Origin: Ruegeria_C sp041537925
GTDB taxonomy: Bacteria > Pseudomonadota > Alphaproteobacteria > Rhodobacterales > Rhodobacteraceae
Length of the DNA: 64,000 bases
Assembly: GCF_041537925.1 (NCBI RefSeq)
Contig: NZ_JBGOSH010000001.1
Span: 558,001-622,000 of the forward strand
Reading direction: 5' to 3'
Shown: piece by piece, positions 25,245 through 35,057 of the stretch
Numbering within the stretch: position 1 is the stretch's first letter
How the letters are laid out: each line of letters opens with the position of its first letter
The notes under the pieces: generated by a model
What the model saw: only the letters and a program-made list of their open reading frames with translations
What the model was told of the DNA's origin: nothing
The model's database searches: none
Program-made: the position numbers and the translations under genes

Positions 25245-27184
25245 CGTTCAAAGTTGATTCCCGAAACGATAGCATCCAGAGCGTCTCGTTCGTCCCGCTT
25301 GATTCGCGCGCCATTGTCGGCCACGTCGAAGATCGCCTTGTCCTCATTCTGCGAGCGACTGGCGCGATTGTGCTCTTCGGCGGCCTGCGCCACGCGCCAG
25401 GTCACCGCCTCGTCTTCGAGCTCGGCAATCTCTTCACGTGCTTCTGCCATCTCAGCGGTCAGCCCGCGCAGTGCGGTGAGTTTTGCGAGTTCTTCAGCCA
25501 GAGTCATCTCGGCCAGTTCGACATCGCCAGGTCGGCGCACGCAGGGGCTGATGGCGACATGGCGAAGCCTATGCAGGTTTTCAAGGGCCTCGGGGCCAAG
25601 CGCCTCGCAAATTCGGTCCGACAGTTGTTCCGGCGCATCAATCGCATGGAGTAAGACCGCGTCGCGCAGTGCCGCGTAGTCGGGATCGCGGCATTCCATC
25701 TCTTCGATTTGCGCCTCGAACTGGACCACGATTTCGGGCGTTGCGATGGCGGCCGCCAGAATGACGGCCTCGCGCATCTGGATCTGGCTCTGTTCGCCTT
25801 GCGACGCCAGCAGCGAGGCGCGGGTTTGTGGCAGCGGCGTCGGCTTGGGTGGCTGCCATTTGCCGCGCGGCTGCCAGTTGCCCTGTTTCGGTTTGCGCTG
25901 CGGGCGGAACAACTCCCAACGCAAGTCCTTGATCTCCTGCCCGTAATGCGACCGAATCGACGGGTCGCGGATCAGCTTGATCTTTTCGCGCAGTCTCTTG
26001 TCCAGCGCCGCCTTGCGTTCGGGGCTGTCAAAAACCTTGCCTTCGGTTTCGCGCTGCCAAAGCAGGCGCACCATCGGCACCGCGCTCTCCAGCACGGTTT
26101 GCACCGCCGCCGGCCCTTCTGCCCGGATCAGATCGTCGGGGTCCTTGCCTTCGGGCATCAGCGCAAAGCGCAGGGATTTTCCCGCCTCCAACAGCGGCAG
26201 GGCCAGATCGACCACCCGCATCGCGGCACGCAGACCGGCGGTATCGCCATCCAGCGCGATGATCGGCTCATCGGCGATGCGCCAGAGCAGTTGCAACTGA
26301 TGTTCGGTAACTGCCGTGCCCAGCGGCGCAACCGAGGCGCCAAAACCGCCCTCGGCCAGTGCAATTACATCCATGTACCCCTCGGCCACGATCAACGGCA
26401 GGCCCTTGCCCGCTGCAGTACGCGCGGGCCCGTGATTATAGAGGCTCCGCCCCTTGTCAAAAAGCTCGGTCTCGGGCGAGTTCAGATATTTGGCATTGTC
26501 ATTGGGGTCCATCGCACGGCCACCAAACGCAATGCAGCGCCCGCGCACATCGCGGATCGGAAACATGATCCGGTTGCGGAAAGTATCATAAGGTTTGCCA
26601 CCCTTGGTCGAGGGCTTGACCAGCCCCGCGCCGATGATCAGGTCTTCCTCGACGTCCTTGCCACGTAGATGATCCCACAGGCCTTGCCAACCATCGGGGG
26701 CAAAGCCGATCTCCCACCGCTCGGCAGCGGCCCCGTCCAGACCGCGCCGCACCAGATAGTCCCGCGCCGCCGTCCCTGCTCCGGTCTTGAGTTGCAGGCG
26801 GAAAAACTGCACCGCCTGTTCCATCACTTCGGCCAGTTGCGTGCGGCGGTCCTGTTTCTCTTGTGCCTTCGGGTCGCGCGCAGGCATTGGCATACCCGCC
26901 TCGCGCGCCAGGATCTCTACCGCTTCCATGAACGAGACATTCTCGGTCTCTTGCACAAAGCTGATCGCATCGCCCTTGGCGTGGCAGCCGAAGCAGTAAT
27001 AGAACCCCTTGCGATCATCGACGTGGAAGGAGGCGGTTTTTTCGTGGTGGAACGGGCATGGTGCCCACATGTCGCCCTTGCCCTGATTGGATTTACGCGG
27101 GTCCCACATGACCTTGCGCCCCACCACCTGTGACAGGCTGGCGCGGCTGCGCAATTCATCCAGAAAGCCGGGCGGCAGCGACAT
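25232..27184 (-). CDS. dnaG: DNA primase
   Basis: This 650-residue primase makes RNA primers at the replication fork. The N-terminal zinc domain has CPFHHEKTASFHVDD and YYCFGCHAKGDAISF; the RNA polymerase core has IAFGGRAMDPNDNAKYLNSP. The TOPRIM motifs are LIVAEGYMDVIALAEGGFGA and ALDGDTAGLRAAMR. The C-terminal third is the DnaB-interacting helical domain and ends with a basic NFERKRR tail. It is followed by rpoD, the conserved dnaG-rpoD macromolecular-synthesis order (rpsU absent here). Confidence 0.97.
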   Translation of the reverse strand: MSLPPGFLDELRSRASLSQVVGRKVMWDPRKSNQGKGDMWAPCPFHHEKTASFHVDDRKGFYYCFGCHAKGDAISFVQETENVSFMEAVEILAREAGMPMPARDPKAQEKQDRRTQLAEVMEQAVQFFRLQLKTGAGTAARDYLVRRGLDGAAAERWEIGFAPDGWQGLWDHLRGKDVEEDLIIGAGLVKPSTKGGKPYDTFRNRIMFPIRDVRGRCIAFGGRAMDPNDNAKYLNSPETELFDKGRSLYNHGPARTAAGKGLPLIVAEGYMDVIALAEGGFGASVAPLGTAVTEHQLQLLWRIADEPIIALDGDTAGLRAAMRVVDLALPLLEAGKSLRFALMPEGKDPDDLIRAEGPAAVQTVLESAVPMVRLLWQRETEGKVFDSPERKAALDKRLREKIKLIRDPSIRSHYGQEIKDLRWELFRPQRKPKQGNWQPRGKWQPPKPTPLPQTRASLLASQGEQSQIQMREAVILAAAIATPEIVVQFEAQIEEMECRDPDYAALRDAVLLHAIDAPEQLSDRICEALGPEALENLHRLRHVAISPCVRRPGDVELAEMTLAEELAKLTALRGLTAEMAEAREEIAELEDEAVTWRVAQAAEEHNRASRSQNEDKAIFDVADNGARIKRDERDALDAIVSGINFERKRR

Positions 27185-27185
27185 A

Positions 27186-27521
27186 TCAGTTCTTCAGCTG
27201 TTTCTGCATCTTCTGGATCTTATCCCAGTTCTCAAGACATTGGGTCTGCAATTGCGCGCCCAGATCGGTATTTCGCAGATCACGCTTATTCTGCTGGTAG
27301 ACCCAAGGCACGAATTGCGGAATCGCGGCGCTGTATTTCGCGGGCCAGGTCGGGTTGCTGGCCGCGATCGTAGCCGCCACATCTGCCTCTTTCACCCGGT
27401 CCAGCCGCGCCTTCTGGATCGCCTGGATGACCTGGGCCTGATAACCGCAGCTTTCCTCCTTGGTTTCCTTGGCCAGAACGGGCGTCGCTAACAGAGAGGC
27501 TGCAAGCACATAGCGGATCAT
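27186..27521 (-). CDS. Small periplasmic protein of unknown function
   Basis: This 111-residue protein has a signal peptide (MIRYVLAASLLATPVLAKET) and a helical mature part with two Cys (EESCGYQAQVIQAIQ; QLQTQCLENWDKIQ) that could pair. It ends 1 base before the dnaG start codon region and is on the same strand, so it may be cotranscribed with dnaG. No family recognised. Confidence 0.7.
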   Translation of the reverse strand: MIRYVLAASLLATPVLAKETKEESCGYQAQVIQAIQKARLDRVKEADVAATIAASNPTWPAKYSAAIPQFVPWVYQQNKRDLRNTDLGAQLQTQCLENWDKIQKMQKQLKN

Positions 27522-27556
27522 GGGTATACTCCGGAATCAGTAAAGACCCGGCAAGA

Positions 27557-28102
27557 CTACCCGCGCGCTGCCACGGCTTCCATCGCCGTTTTCAGATCAT
27601 GCACCAGCGACGCCGCCATGGACCTGAAAACAAGGATCAAAAAGCCGCTGTCATCGACCCGCGAGATCGACCCGCTCATGTGAAAGATCATGCTGCGCAC
27701 GGTGTGACCCCGCTTGAACTGCGGCCGCCGCAGATCGACCGGTACCAGACGCGCCAGCACATCCTCGGCGCCCGCACCCTCCAGCCGCACCATGGCCCAG
27801 CCATCTGACTGATCGGTGATCGCGGCATGCTCGCCCAGCCCCGGATCAGGGTCCGGCCCCATCAGCAGGGCCTGCCCCTGACCGAACCAGAGCGCCCGCG
27901 CACCCGCCTTGCCCGTCACCCGATTGGGCGCGGGGAAACCCATGCCATGCGCCGCCTTCAATACGTCTGAGAGCAATTTCTGCCGCCCCTTGTAGGGCGA
28001 AAGCGCGGTCAAGCGCGCGCTCGCCTCTTCGGTCAGCGAGACCGGTCCGATCGTCACGGGCAGCAGCCCCGCGCAGGGTGTTATCTCCTTGAGCTCAACC
28101 AC
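27557..28102 (-). CDS. soxG: Sarcosine oxidase gamma subunit
   Basis: This 181-residue smallest folate-side subunit of heterotetrameric sarcosine oxidase starts VVELKEITPCAGLLPVTIGP. GPDPDPGLGEHAAITDQSDG, LEGAGAEDVLARLVPVDLR and RSMIFHMSGSISRVDDSGFL are typical. The GTG at 28102 has GGAGGG about 9 bases upstream and overlaps the soxA stop by 8 bases; an ATG at 28126 lies deeper inside soxA. It is the last gene of soxBDAG, whose product demethylates sarcosine to glycine, feeding the C1 unit to tetrahydrofolate. Confidence 0.9.
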   Translation of the reverse strand: MVELKEITPCAGLLPVTIGPVSLTEEASARLTALSPYKGRQKLLSDVLKAAHGMGFPAPNRVTGKAGARALWFGQGQALLMGPDPDPGLGEHAAITDQSDGWAMVRLEGAGAEDVLARLVPVDLRRPQFKRGHTVRSMIFHMSGSISRVDDSGFLILVFRSMAASLVHDLKTAMEAVAARG

Positions 28103-31028
28103 GCATCCGCCCTCCATCCGGGTCAAAGAAGATCGGGTCGACCACTTCGCACAGCGTTTCGACCCCGCGCAGATGGTCGGTCATCTTGACCACCTCGCCA
28201 TGACGCGCCCGTCCGTTTCTCAGAAATCCCAGCCCCAGCATCGTGCCCAGCGTCGGCGAGAAACAAACCGAGGTCAGATAGCCCTGGTCGTTCTGCCGTA
28301 CCGGCTTGTCCTCTTCGCGATAAAGATGCGCGCCTGCCAACAATTCGCGGCTTTCGCCCACCGGTTTCAGGCCCACCAGCTGCTCGCGGCTGTCTTCGGT
28401 CATGCCGGGGCGCTCGGACATGGTTTTGCCGATGCAGTCCTTCTTGGCCGAGACCATGCGACCCATACCGATGTCGAACGCGGTTATACGCCCGTGAATC
28501 TCGGCATGGGTGATGAAGCCTTTCTCGATCCTGAGAACGTTCAGCGCCTCCATCCCGTAGAGCCCGCCACCCTCGGCCTCGGCGGACTCTGTCAGCGCCT
28601 CGAATAAGCTCTCGCCATAGCGCGACGGCACCGCAATCTCGTAAGCCTGCTCGCCTGAGAAAGAGATGCGAAAAAGCCGCCCCTCGACATCGCCGATGCG
28701 CACCGGACCGCAGGCCATGAACGGCCAGTCCTCATCCGAGAGGTTCTGGCCCAGAACGGCCTCGAGAACCGCGCGCGATTTCGGGCCGGCCACGGCAAAT
28801 TGCGCCCAGTGTTCCGTGACCGAGGTGAACCGCACGTCCAGATCGGGCCGCAGCCCCTGATGCACGAAATCCAGATGCCGCATCACCTCGCCCGCCGCTG
28901 CGGTGGTCGTGGTCATCAGATAGTGATGCTCACCCAGACGCGCGGTGGTGCCGTCATCCATGACATGGCCATCCTCGCGCAGCATCAGCCCATAGCGCAC
29001 GCGGCCCACCTTCAGGGTCGAGAACATGTTGGTGTAGACAAAATCCAGAAACGCCGCCGCATCGGGGCCCTGAAGATCGATCTTGCCCAGGGTCGAGACA
29101 TCGCAGATGCCTACCGCCTCGCGCACCATGCTTACCTCGCGGTCGCAGGATTGCCGCCAGGTGGTCTCTCCGGAGCTCGGGAAATAGCTGGGTCGGTACC
29201 AGAGCCCCGCCTCGACCATCGGCGCATTGCGCGCAACGCTCACCGGATAAGAGGTTGTGAAGCGTTGCGGCGCGAAACCCTCGCCCTCGCCACCGGCGCC
29301 CAGCGCGGCGATGGCAGTCGGCGTGTAGGGCGGACGGAAACTGGTGGTTCCGGTCTCGGGGATGGCCCGCCCGGTTGCGTCCGCCAGTACCGCCAGTGCA
29401 GCAACGTTCGAGCTTTTGCCCTGATCGGTGGCCATGCCCTGCGTCGTGTAGCGCTTCATGTGCTCGACCGAGCGGAAGTTTTCGGTGGCCGCCTGTTTGA
29501 CGTCCTTGACGGTGACGTCGTTCTGAAAGTCGAGCCAGCCCCGCCCGCGCCCCGGCACGGCCCAGAGCGGCGACAGCGTGTCCGCTGCATCCTCGGCCTG
29601 CGGGATCGGCATATCGACGGGCGTGATGTTCAGGTCCGCCAAGGCTGCGCAGGCGACCTCGGCCCCTTGGCGCAGACAGGCGGCGGTCGAGAACGCGCCG
29701 TTGCAAGCACCTGCGGCACGCAGTCCCGCCACAGCGCCGTCCCGCGGGACAAAGGCTGCGATGTCGTGCCGCCAGTCCGGGCGGCCATTCATGTGGCAGG
29801 TCAGGTGCAGCGACGGATTCCACCCGCCGGTCACCGCCAGGCAATCGGCCTGTATCCGGTCAATCCCGCTGGCGCGCCGCAGGGTGATCGCCTCCAGCCC
29901 CTTGCGCCCCGAGGTGTCGCAGACCTGGGCGTCGCGATAGACCGGATAGTCATCCGACAAGGGTGCATCGTGGCGGCTATCGATTATTGCCGCCACATGA
30001 ACGCCCGCCTGCAACAGATCGCGGGCGGTGCGGTGAATGCCATCGTTGTTGCCGAAGATCGCCACGCGCTTGCCCGCCGCGACGCCCCAGCGGTTCAGGT
30101 AGGCCCGCACCGCCCCCGCCATCATGATGCCGGGCCGGTCGTTGTTGCGAAAGGCGATGGGCCGTTCCAGCGCGCCTGCCGCCAGCACCGTGCGTTTTGC
30201 AACGATCCGCCAGAAGGTCTCGAGCACCGCACCAGAGGGGCATTGACCGCTATGATGCGACACCCGTTCCAGCGCCGAGAACGTGCCTTGATCATAGGCC
30301 CCGGTCACGGTGGTGCGCGTCATCAGCCGCACATTGGGCAGCGCGCGCAACTCCTCCAGCGCCTTATCGACCCAGAGCACACCCGGCTGCCCGTCCACCG
30401 CAAGCGTTTCAGCCAGCAGGCGACCGCCCATCCGGGCGTCTTCATCGGCCAGAATGACATCGGACCCGGCGCGGCCCGCCACCAGCGCCGCCATCAGGCC
30501 AGCAGGGCCCGCTCCGATCACCAGCAGATCGCAGAAGGCATAGGCCTTTTCATAGCGGTCGGTATTGGACGCACCCGACAGTGCGCCCAGTCCCGCCGCG
30601 CGCCGGATCACCGGCTCATAAAGTTTCTCCCAGAAACTGCGCGGCCACATGAAGGTCTTGTAATAGAACCCCGCCCCAAGAAACGGCGCCGCCAAATCGT
30701 TCACCGCCATCAGATCGACATCGAGGGACGGCCAGCGGTTCTGGCTGCGCGCGGCAAGCCCTGGATAGATCTCCTGCACCGTGGCGCGGATATTGGGCTC
30801 CTGACGGCCGCCATCGCCCAGAGTGACCAGCGCGTTGGGTTCCTCGCTGCCCGCCGTCAGCACGCCGCGCGGACGGTGATATTTGAAGGAACGCCCCATC
30901 AGCCGCACATCATTGGCCAGCAGGGCCGAGGCAAGCGTGTCGCCCTCGAAACCGGAATACGCCCGGCCATCGAAGGTGAACGGCATCGGTTTGTCCCGGT
31001 CGATCAGCCCCTTGCCCGCAATCCTCAT
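28095..31028 (-). CDS. soxA: Sarcosine oxidase alpha subunit
   Basis: This 977-residue subunit starts MRIAGKGLIDRDKPMPFTFD and continues with FDGRAYSGFEGDTLASALLA and the FKYHRPRG motif. It has an NAD-binding FAD/NAD(P) fold (DLLVIGAGPAGLMAALVAGR), then a central oxidoreductase part and a C-terminal GcvT-like folate domain (about 600 onward) with YEIAVPSRYGESLFEAL and GLYGMEALNVLRIEKGFITH. The start at 31028 overlaps soxD by 4 bases; a frame running further upstream overlaps all of soxD and is not real. It binds the folate that accepts the methyl carbon. Confidence 0.95.
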   Translation of the reverse strand: MRIAGKGLIDRDKPMPFTFDGRAYSGFEGDTLASALLANDVRLMGRSFKYHRPRGVLTAGSEEPNALVTLGDGGRQEPNIRATVQEIYPGLAARSQNRWPSLDVDLMAVNDLAAPFLGAGFYYKTFMWPRSFWEKLYEPVIRRAAGLGALSGASNTDRYEKAYAFCDLLVIGAGPAGLMAALVAGRAGSDVILADEDARMGGRLLAETLAVDGQPGVLWVDKALEELRALPNVRLMTRTTVTGAYDQGTFSALERVSHHSGQCPSGAVLETFWRIVAKRTVLAAGALERPIAFRNNDRPGIMMAGAVRAYLNRWGVAAGKRVAIFGNNDGIHRTARDLLQAGVHVAAIIDSRHDAPLSDDYPVYRDAQVCDTSGRKGLEAITLRRASGIDRIQADCLAVTGGWNPSLHLTCHMNGRPDWRHDIAAFVPRDGAVAGLRAAGACNGAFSTAACLRQGAEVACAALADLNITPVDMPIPQAEDAADTLSPLWAVPGRGRGWLDFQNDVTVKDVKQAATENFRSVEHMKRYTTQGMATDQGKSSNVAALAVLADATGRAIPETGTTSFRPPYTPTAIAALGAGGEGEGFAPQRFTTSYPVSVARNAPMVEAGLWYRPSYFPSSGETTWRQSCDREVSMVREAVGICDVSTLGKIDLQGPDAAAFLDFVYTNMFSTLKVGRVRYGLMLREDGHVMDDGTTARLGEHHYLMTTTTAAAGEVMRHLDFVHQGLRPDLDVRFTSVTEHWAQFAVAGPKSRAVLEAVLGQNLSDEDWPFMACGPVRIGDVEGRLFRISFSGEQAYEIAVPSRYGESLFEALTESAEAEGGGLYGMEALNVLRIEKGFITHAEIHGRITAFDIGMGRMVSAKKDCIGKTMSERPGMTEDSREQLVGLKPVGESRELLAGAHLYREEDKPVRQNDQGYLTSVCFSPTLGTMLGLGFLRNGRARHGEVVKMTDHLRGVETLCEVVDPIFFDPDGGRMRG

Positions 31029-31288
31029 GAGCGCGCCTGCGACGCAAGCTCGGTTTTCAGGACCGCATGGGTCACGGTGTTGCGGGTCACCACCAGCCAA
31101 GCGCCGCAGCCGCCCTCGTGATACCAGAGGTCGCGGGTTTCGCCCGCCGGATTGTCGCGCAGATAGACAAAGCTGTCCCAGGCCCCGGCCCCTGCATCGG
31201 GCGCAGGGCGCTCCAGATCGACCGCAGCCCCGCGATAGTAGAACTCGCGCCGGTCGCGCTCGCCGCAATGCGGGCAGGTGATCCTCAT
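31025..31288 (-). CDS. soxD: Sarcosine oxidase delta subunit
   Basis: This 87-residue subunit has the N-terminal zinc site residues ITCPHCGERDRREFYYRGAA and WYHEGGCGAWLVVTRNTVTH, matching the SoxD family in length and sequence. It overlaps soxA by 4 bases. A small hairpin (31329-31342, CCGGC-TTGC-GCCGG) lies in the 57-base gap after soxB and might tune the ratio of SoxB to the other subunits. Confidence 0.95.
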   Translation of the reverse strand: MRITCPHCGERDRREFYYRGAAVDLERPAPDAGAGAWDSFVYLRDNPAGETRDLWYHEGGCGAWLVVTRNTVTHAVLKTELASQARS

Positions 31289-31345
31289 GGCGCTATCCCA
31301 TGTTTGCTGGTTCTGAACATTCCCAAATCCGGCTTGCGCCGGCCC

Positions 31346-32599
31346 CTAGTGTAGATTGTGCTGAGAGCCTTTACCCTCTTCGTCGATGATCCCGCGCCCG
31401 GTGCGGAAACGGTCCAGCCGGAAACCGGTTGCGTTTTCGTGGTATGTCCCGGTCGCGATGAGATGGGCAAAGACATTGCCCGAGCCTGGCACCGCCTTGA
31501 AGCCGCCGTAGTTCCAACCGCAATTCAGGTAGAGGCCCTCGGTATTAGTTCGGTCGATGATCGGTGAGCCATCGGGTGACATGTCCATGATCCCGCCCCA
31601 GCTGCGCAGGACCTTCGCCTTGCCGATCATCGGCATCAGGGTCACCCCCGCCTCCATCACATGTTCGACCGTGGGCAGGTTGCCGCGCGCAGCATAAGAG
31701 GCGTAGAAATCCAGATCGCCGCCAAAAACCAGACCGCCCTTGTCGGACTGGCTGATATAGAAATGGCCCATACCGAAGGTCACCACATGGTCGATGCATG
31801 GTTTCAGCCCCTCGGTCACAAAGGCCTGTAGCACATGGCTTTCTATCGGCAGGCGCATGCCCGCCATCGCCGCCACCTGCCCAGACCGACCCGCAGCGAC
31901 CATCGCGACCTTTTTGGCCCTGATCGGACCGCGCGAGGTCTGCACGCCGGTCACCGCTCCGTTTGCGATGTCGATGCCGGTGACCTCGCAGTTCTGGATC
32001 AGATCAACGCCGCGCTGATCCGCGCCACGCGCAAACCCCCAGGCCACCGCGTCATGCCGGGCTGTTCCCCCGCGCGGATGATAGAGCCCGCCATAAATCG
32101 GGAAGCGTGAATTGTCGTATTTGAGGTAGGGCAACATCTTGCGCAGTTCGTCACGCCCCAGCAGGATCGCGTCGTCGCCCTGGCTGATCATCATGTTGCC
32201 CCTCCGCGCCGCCTCATCGCGCTGACCGTCCGAGTGGAACAGGTTGATGACGCCGCGCTGCGAATGCATGACGTTGTAATTCAGGTCCTCTTCCAACCCT
32301 TCCCAGAGCTTCAGCGAATGGGAATAGAACTCGGAGTTGCCAGGCAGAAAGTAATTGGCGCGCACGATGGTGGTGTTGCGCCCGACATTGCCGCCACCGA
32401 TATAGCCCTTTTCAAGCACCGCGATATTGGTCAACCCGTGTTCCCTGGCCAGGTAATAGGCGGTGCTCAACCCATGCCCACCACCGCCGATGATCAGGAT
32501 GTCGTATTCCGATTTCGGCTCGGGATCGCGCCAGTGCGGCGCCCAGCCCTTGTTGCCGGTCAGCCCCTCTTTCAGGACCCGCAGCCCGGAAAACCGCAT
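31346..32599 (-). CDS. soxB: Sarcosine oxidase beta subunit
   Basis: This 417-residue flavoprotein subunit oxidises the N-methyl group. It has the FAD-binding start YDILIIGGGGHGLSTAYYLA followed by GLTNIAVLEKGYIGGGNVGR with the covalent-flavin region (RNTTIVRANYFL), and a C-terminal DGSPIIDRTNTEGLYLNCGW. Length and motifs are normal. It is the first gene of soxBDAG, with its promoter probably in 32600-32700. Confidence 0.96.
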   Translation of the reverse strand: MRFSGLRVLKEGLTGNKGWAPHWRDPEPKSEYDILIIGGGGHGLSTAYYLAREHGLTNIAVLEKGYIGGGNVGRNTTIVRANYFLPGNSEFYSHSLKLWEGLEEDLNYNVMHSQRGVINLFHSDGQRDEAARRGNMMISQGDDAILLGRDELRKMLPYLKYDNSRFPIYGGLYHPRGGTARHDAVAWGFARGADQRGVDLIQNCEVTGIDIANGAVTGVQTSRGPIRAKKVAMVAAGRSGQVAAMAGMRLPIESHVLQAFVTEGLKPCIDHVVTFGMGHFYISQSDKGGLVFGGDLDFYASYAARGNLPTVEHVMEAGVTLMPMIGKAKVLRSWGGIMDMSPDGSPIIDRTNTEGLYLNCGWNYGGFKAVPGSGNVFAHLIATGTYHENATGFRLDRFRTGRGIIDEEGKGSQHNLH

Positions 32600-32714
32600 G
32601 TGTCACCCTCCCCGTCGGCGCGATGAAGCGCGCCTCTTCAGGACTATAGGCGGATTGGGTCCGGACCTAAGCGGTTTTCGACAGATACTTGTCCATGACC
32701 GACCCGATCGCAGA

Positions 32715-33284
32715 TCACCTGCGCGGGGCAAGCTCTGGCGTGACCACCGGGTGTCCGGTTGCGTCGAAAAACGGCGTTCTGCGGGTTTGCGCGCTGAAGC
32801 CCGCCTTGAAATGCCGCCACAGGATCTTGGCCGTCAGCGCCGCCATGCCCCGTGCTTTCACCCCGGCTTCGGCCGCCTCTGCGCTGACATTGACCACGGC
32901 CGTGGGTGGCCCCATCACCTGCGCCATCTCACCGGGTTTGTAACCGGCCAGCAGCGTGCCCACAAAGCGCAGTTTCGGACCGCCCGTGTTGGCAAGAGGG
33001 GTGTTGCAGCAATTGGCGTACCAGCGATAGGTCCCTTTCGGCGTCAGCCGCAGGCAGGCAAGGTTTTTAACACCCTCGGTCAGCTCCAGCCGGGCCGGAA
33101 GGGTCTGATAGATCGCGGTTCCGCCGTTCTCATCCAGGATGTGATCGGCGCCAAGAAGGCGGGCAAAGGCCTGACAGTCCTTGCAGTAGCAGTCAACGCG
33201 CGCGCCATTTCGCGGTGAAACACCGCGCACGACACCGCGCAGCTTGCCACATGCGCAGCCGAAGGTCAGATCCCTGCCCGCCAT
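32715..33284 (-). CDS. GFA/CENP-V-fold zinc protein (DUF6151-like)
   Basis: This 189-residue protein has CACGKLRG near residue 10, DCYCKDCQAFARLLG near 32, and WYANCCNTPLAN near 88: the Cys sets of the GFA zinc fold. GFA was named for glutathione-dependent formaldehyde activation, but most members have no known substrate. It lies between soxB and glutamate dehydrogenase; sarcosine oxidation releases a formaldehyde-level carbon, so a protective role is conceivable but only by position. Confidence 0.75.
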   Translation of the reverse strand: MAGRDLTFGCACGKLRGVVRGVSPRNGARVDCYCKDCQAFARLLGADHILDENGGTAIYQTLPARLELTEGVKNLACLRLTPKGTYRWYANCCNTPLANTGGPKLRFVGTLLAGYKPGEMAQVMGPPTAVVNVSAEAAEAGVKARGMAALTAKILWRHFKAGFSAQTRRTPFFDATGHPVVTPELAPRR

Positions 33285-33290
33285 GATCGG

Positions 33291-34721
33291 TCAAAGCCCT
33301 TTGGCCCGATAGCTGGCCGCGACCTTTTCGATCGAGACAATATAGGCCGCCGTGCGCAAGTCCTCGATATCGGCCCGGTCATGCCAGACATCGCGCATCG
33401 ACTGATAGGCGATCCGCATCGTGTCATCGAGACCCGAGCGCACTAGCTCCAGCTCGCCCGCGCCGCGCAGATACTTGTTCTTGAACTCCGGCGTCATCGA
33501 CCAGGCGTCGCCCAGATACCGATCCAGACGCTCCAGCTCGTCGATCACAAGCTGGTGCCGCGCCTCTTCCTGGCGGCGCTGCATCCGGCCAAAGCGGATA
33601 TGGCTGAGGTTCTTGACCCATTCAAAATAAGATACGGTCACACCACCGGCATTGGCATACATGTCGGGAATGATGACGCAGCCTTTCTTGCGCAGCACCT
33701 CATCTGCGCCCGCTGTGACCGGGCCATTGGCGGCCTCGATGATCAGCGGCGCCATGATGCGCTCGGCATTGCCGAGGTTGATGACCCCTTCCAGCGCCGC
33801 CGGAATGAGGATGTCGCAGTCCTCCTCCAGCAGAACCGCACCGTCCTCCACATGGGTGGCATCCGGGAAGCCCGACACACCGCCATGTTTGACGATCCAA
33901 TTGCGCACGCCCTCCACATCCAGCCCGTCAGCGTTGAAGATACCGCCGTCGCGCTCGATGATGCCGATAATCTTGGAGCCGTCCTCTTCGGCCAGGAACT
34001 TGGCGGCGTGGAAGCCCACATTGCCCAGGCCCTGCACGATCACGCGCTTGCCGTCGAGCGAGCCGGTCATGCCAGCCTTTGCCATGTCGCGCTTGTCGCG
34101 GAAAAACTCGCGCAGGGCGTATTGCACGCCGCGCCCGGTGGCTTCGGTCCGGCCCTGGATGCCACCCGCATTGATCGGCTTGCCGGTGACACAGGCGCGG
34201 CCATTGATGTCGGTCGTGTTCATGCGCATGTACTGGTCCGCGATCCAGGCCATCTCACGCTCGCCGGTTCCCATATCGGGGGCCGGCACGTTCTGCGAGG
34301 GATGGATCAGGTCGCGTTTGGCCAACTCGTAGGCAAAGCGGCGTGTGATCTGTTCCAGCTCATGTTCATCATACTGTCGCGGATCAATGCACAACCCGCC
34401 CTTCGAGCCGCCGAACGGCGCCTCGACCAGCGCGCATTTGTAGGTCATCAGCGCCGCCAGCGCCTCGACCTCGTCCTGGTTGACCGACGGCGCGTAGCGA
34501 ATACCGCCCTTTACCGGTTCCATATGCTCGGAATGCACCGAACGGTAGCCGACGAAGGTCTGGATCTGACCGCGAAGCCGCACACCGAACCGTACCGTGT
34601 AGGTGGCGTTGCAAACCCGTATCTTTTCTTCGAGGCCCGGAGGCAGGTCCATAAGGGCCACCGCCCTGTTGAACATCAGATCCACACTCTCACGAAAACT
34701 GGGTTCGTTCCTTGGGCTCAT
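33291..34721 (-). CDS. Glutamate dehydrogenase (Glu/Leu/Phe/Val family)
   Basis: This 476-residue enzyme interconverts glutamate and 2-oxoglutarate plus ammonia. It shows EPVKGGIRYAPSVNQDEVEA, TYKCALVEAPFGGSKGGL with the catalytic Lys residues, PAPDMGTGEREMAWIADQY and the dinucleotide site VIVQGLGNVGFHAAKFLAEE. The start at 34721 follows GGGAGG; a longer frame to 34760 is unsupported. Cofactor preference is not decided by what I can see. Next to sarcosine oxidase it fits with amino-nitrogen catabolism. Confidence 0.93.
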   Translation of the reverse strand: MSPRNEPSFRESVDLMFNRAVALMDLPPGLEEKIRVCNATYTVRFGVRLRGQIQTFVGYRSVHSEHMEPVKGGIRYAPSVNQDEVEALAALMTYKCALVEAPFGGSKGGLCIDPRQYDEHELEQITRRFAYELAKRDLIHPSQNVPAPDMGTGEREMAWIADQYMRMNTTDINGRACVTGKPINAGGIQGRTEATGRGVQYALREFFRDKRDMAKAGMTGSLDGKRVIVQGLGNVGFHAAKFLAEEDGSKIIGIIERDGGIFNADGLDVEGVRNWIVKHGGVSGFPDATHVEDGAVLLEEDCDILIPAALEGVINLGNAERIMAPLIIEAANGPVTAGADEVLRKKGCVIIPDMYANAGGVTVSYFEWVKNLSHIRFGRMQRRQEEARHQLVIDELERLDRYLGDAWSMTPEFKNKYLRGAGELELVRSGLDDTMRIAYQSMRDVWHDRADIEDLRTAAYIVSIEKVAASYRAKGL

Positions 34722-35057
34722 ATTGGTCCTCCCTGACCTTCTGCGACTCGAGATACACACCGAGTATTTTTTTCACCTTAAGCAGGTTCGGCACAGCTAT
34801 GCGACATTTTTGAGCACTCCGGTAACGTCTCTTTCAGGTCTCTGACACGAATCGCTCGGCCAGAGGGCAGCATTGTGGCACTGTCGCCTCGCGGGAAACA
34901 GAAGCCCGAATGCACGCTTAAGTGTCCTCGAAAAGCCCCTATTCATCTACCTTTAGGGCGGGTTTTGCCCCATTATCGCCATGTTCACAGCGCATCTAGG
35001 TTAGTCGAAGAAACTCTTCGGAAGTGGATCAAACGATCCGGGGGATAGAGGTGTAGT
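34722..35057. other. 336-base intergenic region between gdh and the tad-like genes
   Basis: This holds the divergent promoters of glutamate dehydrogenase and the TadG-like gene. An AT-rich stretch (34757-34810) lies on the gdh side. A short G+C hairpin near 34956-34973 (GGGCGGGTTTTGCCC) is the only structure seen. No gene or RNA is recognised. Confidence 0.4.

Noticed and set aside
28800..31121. 773-codon plus-strand frame opposite soxA
   Set aside because: SoxA is unmistakable on the minus strand and in an operon; the shadow product is rich in His, Arg and Gln.
31029..31268. 80-codon N-terminal extension of soxA
   Set aside because: It would overlap all of soxD in another frame and does not resemble SoxA; the ATGA overlap at 31028 is the true start.
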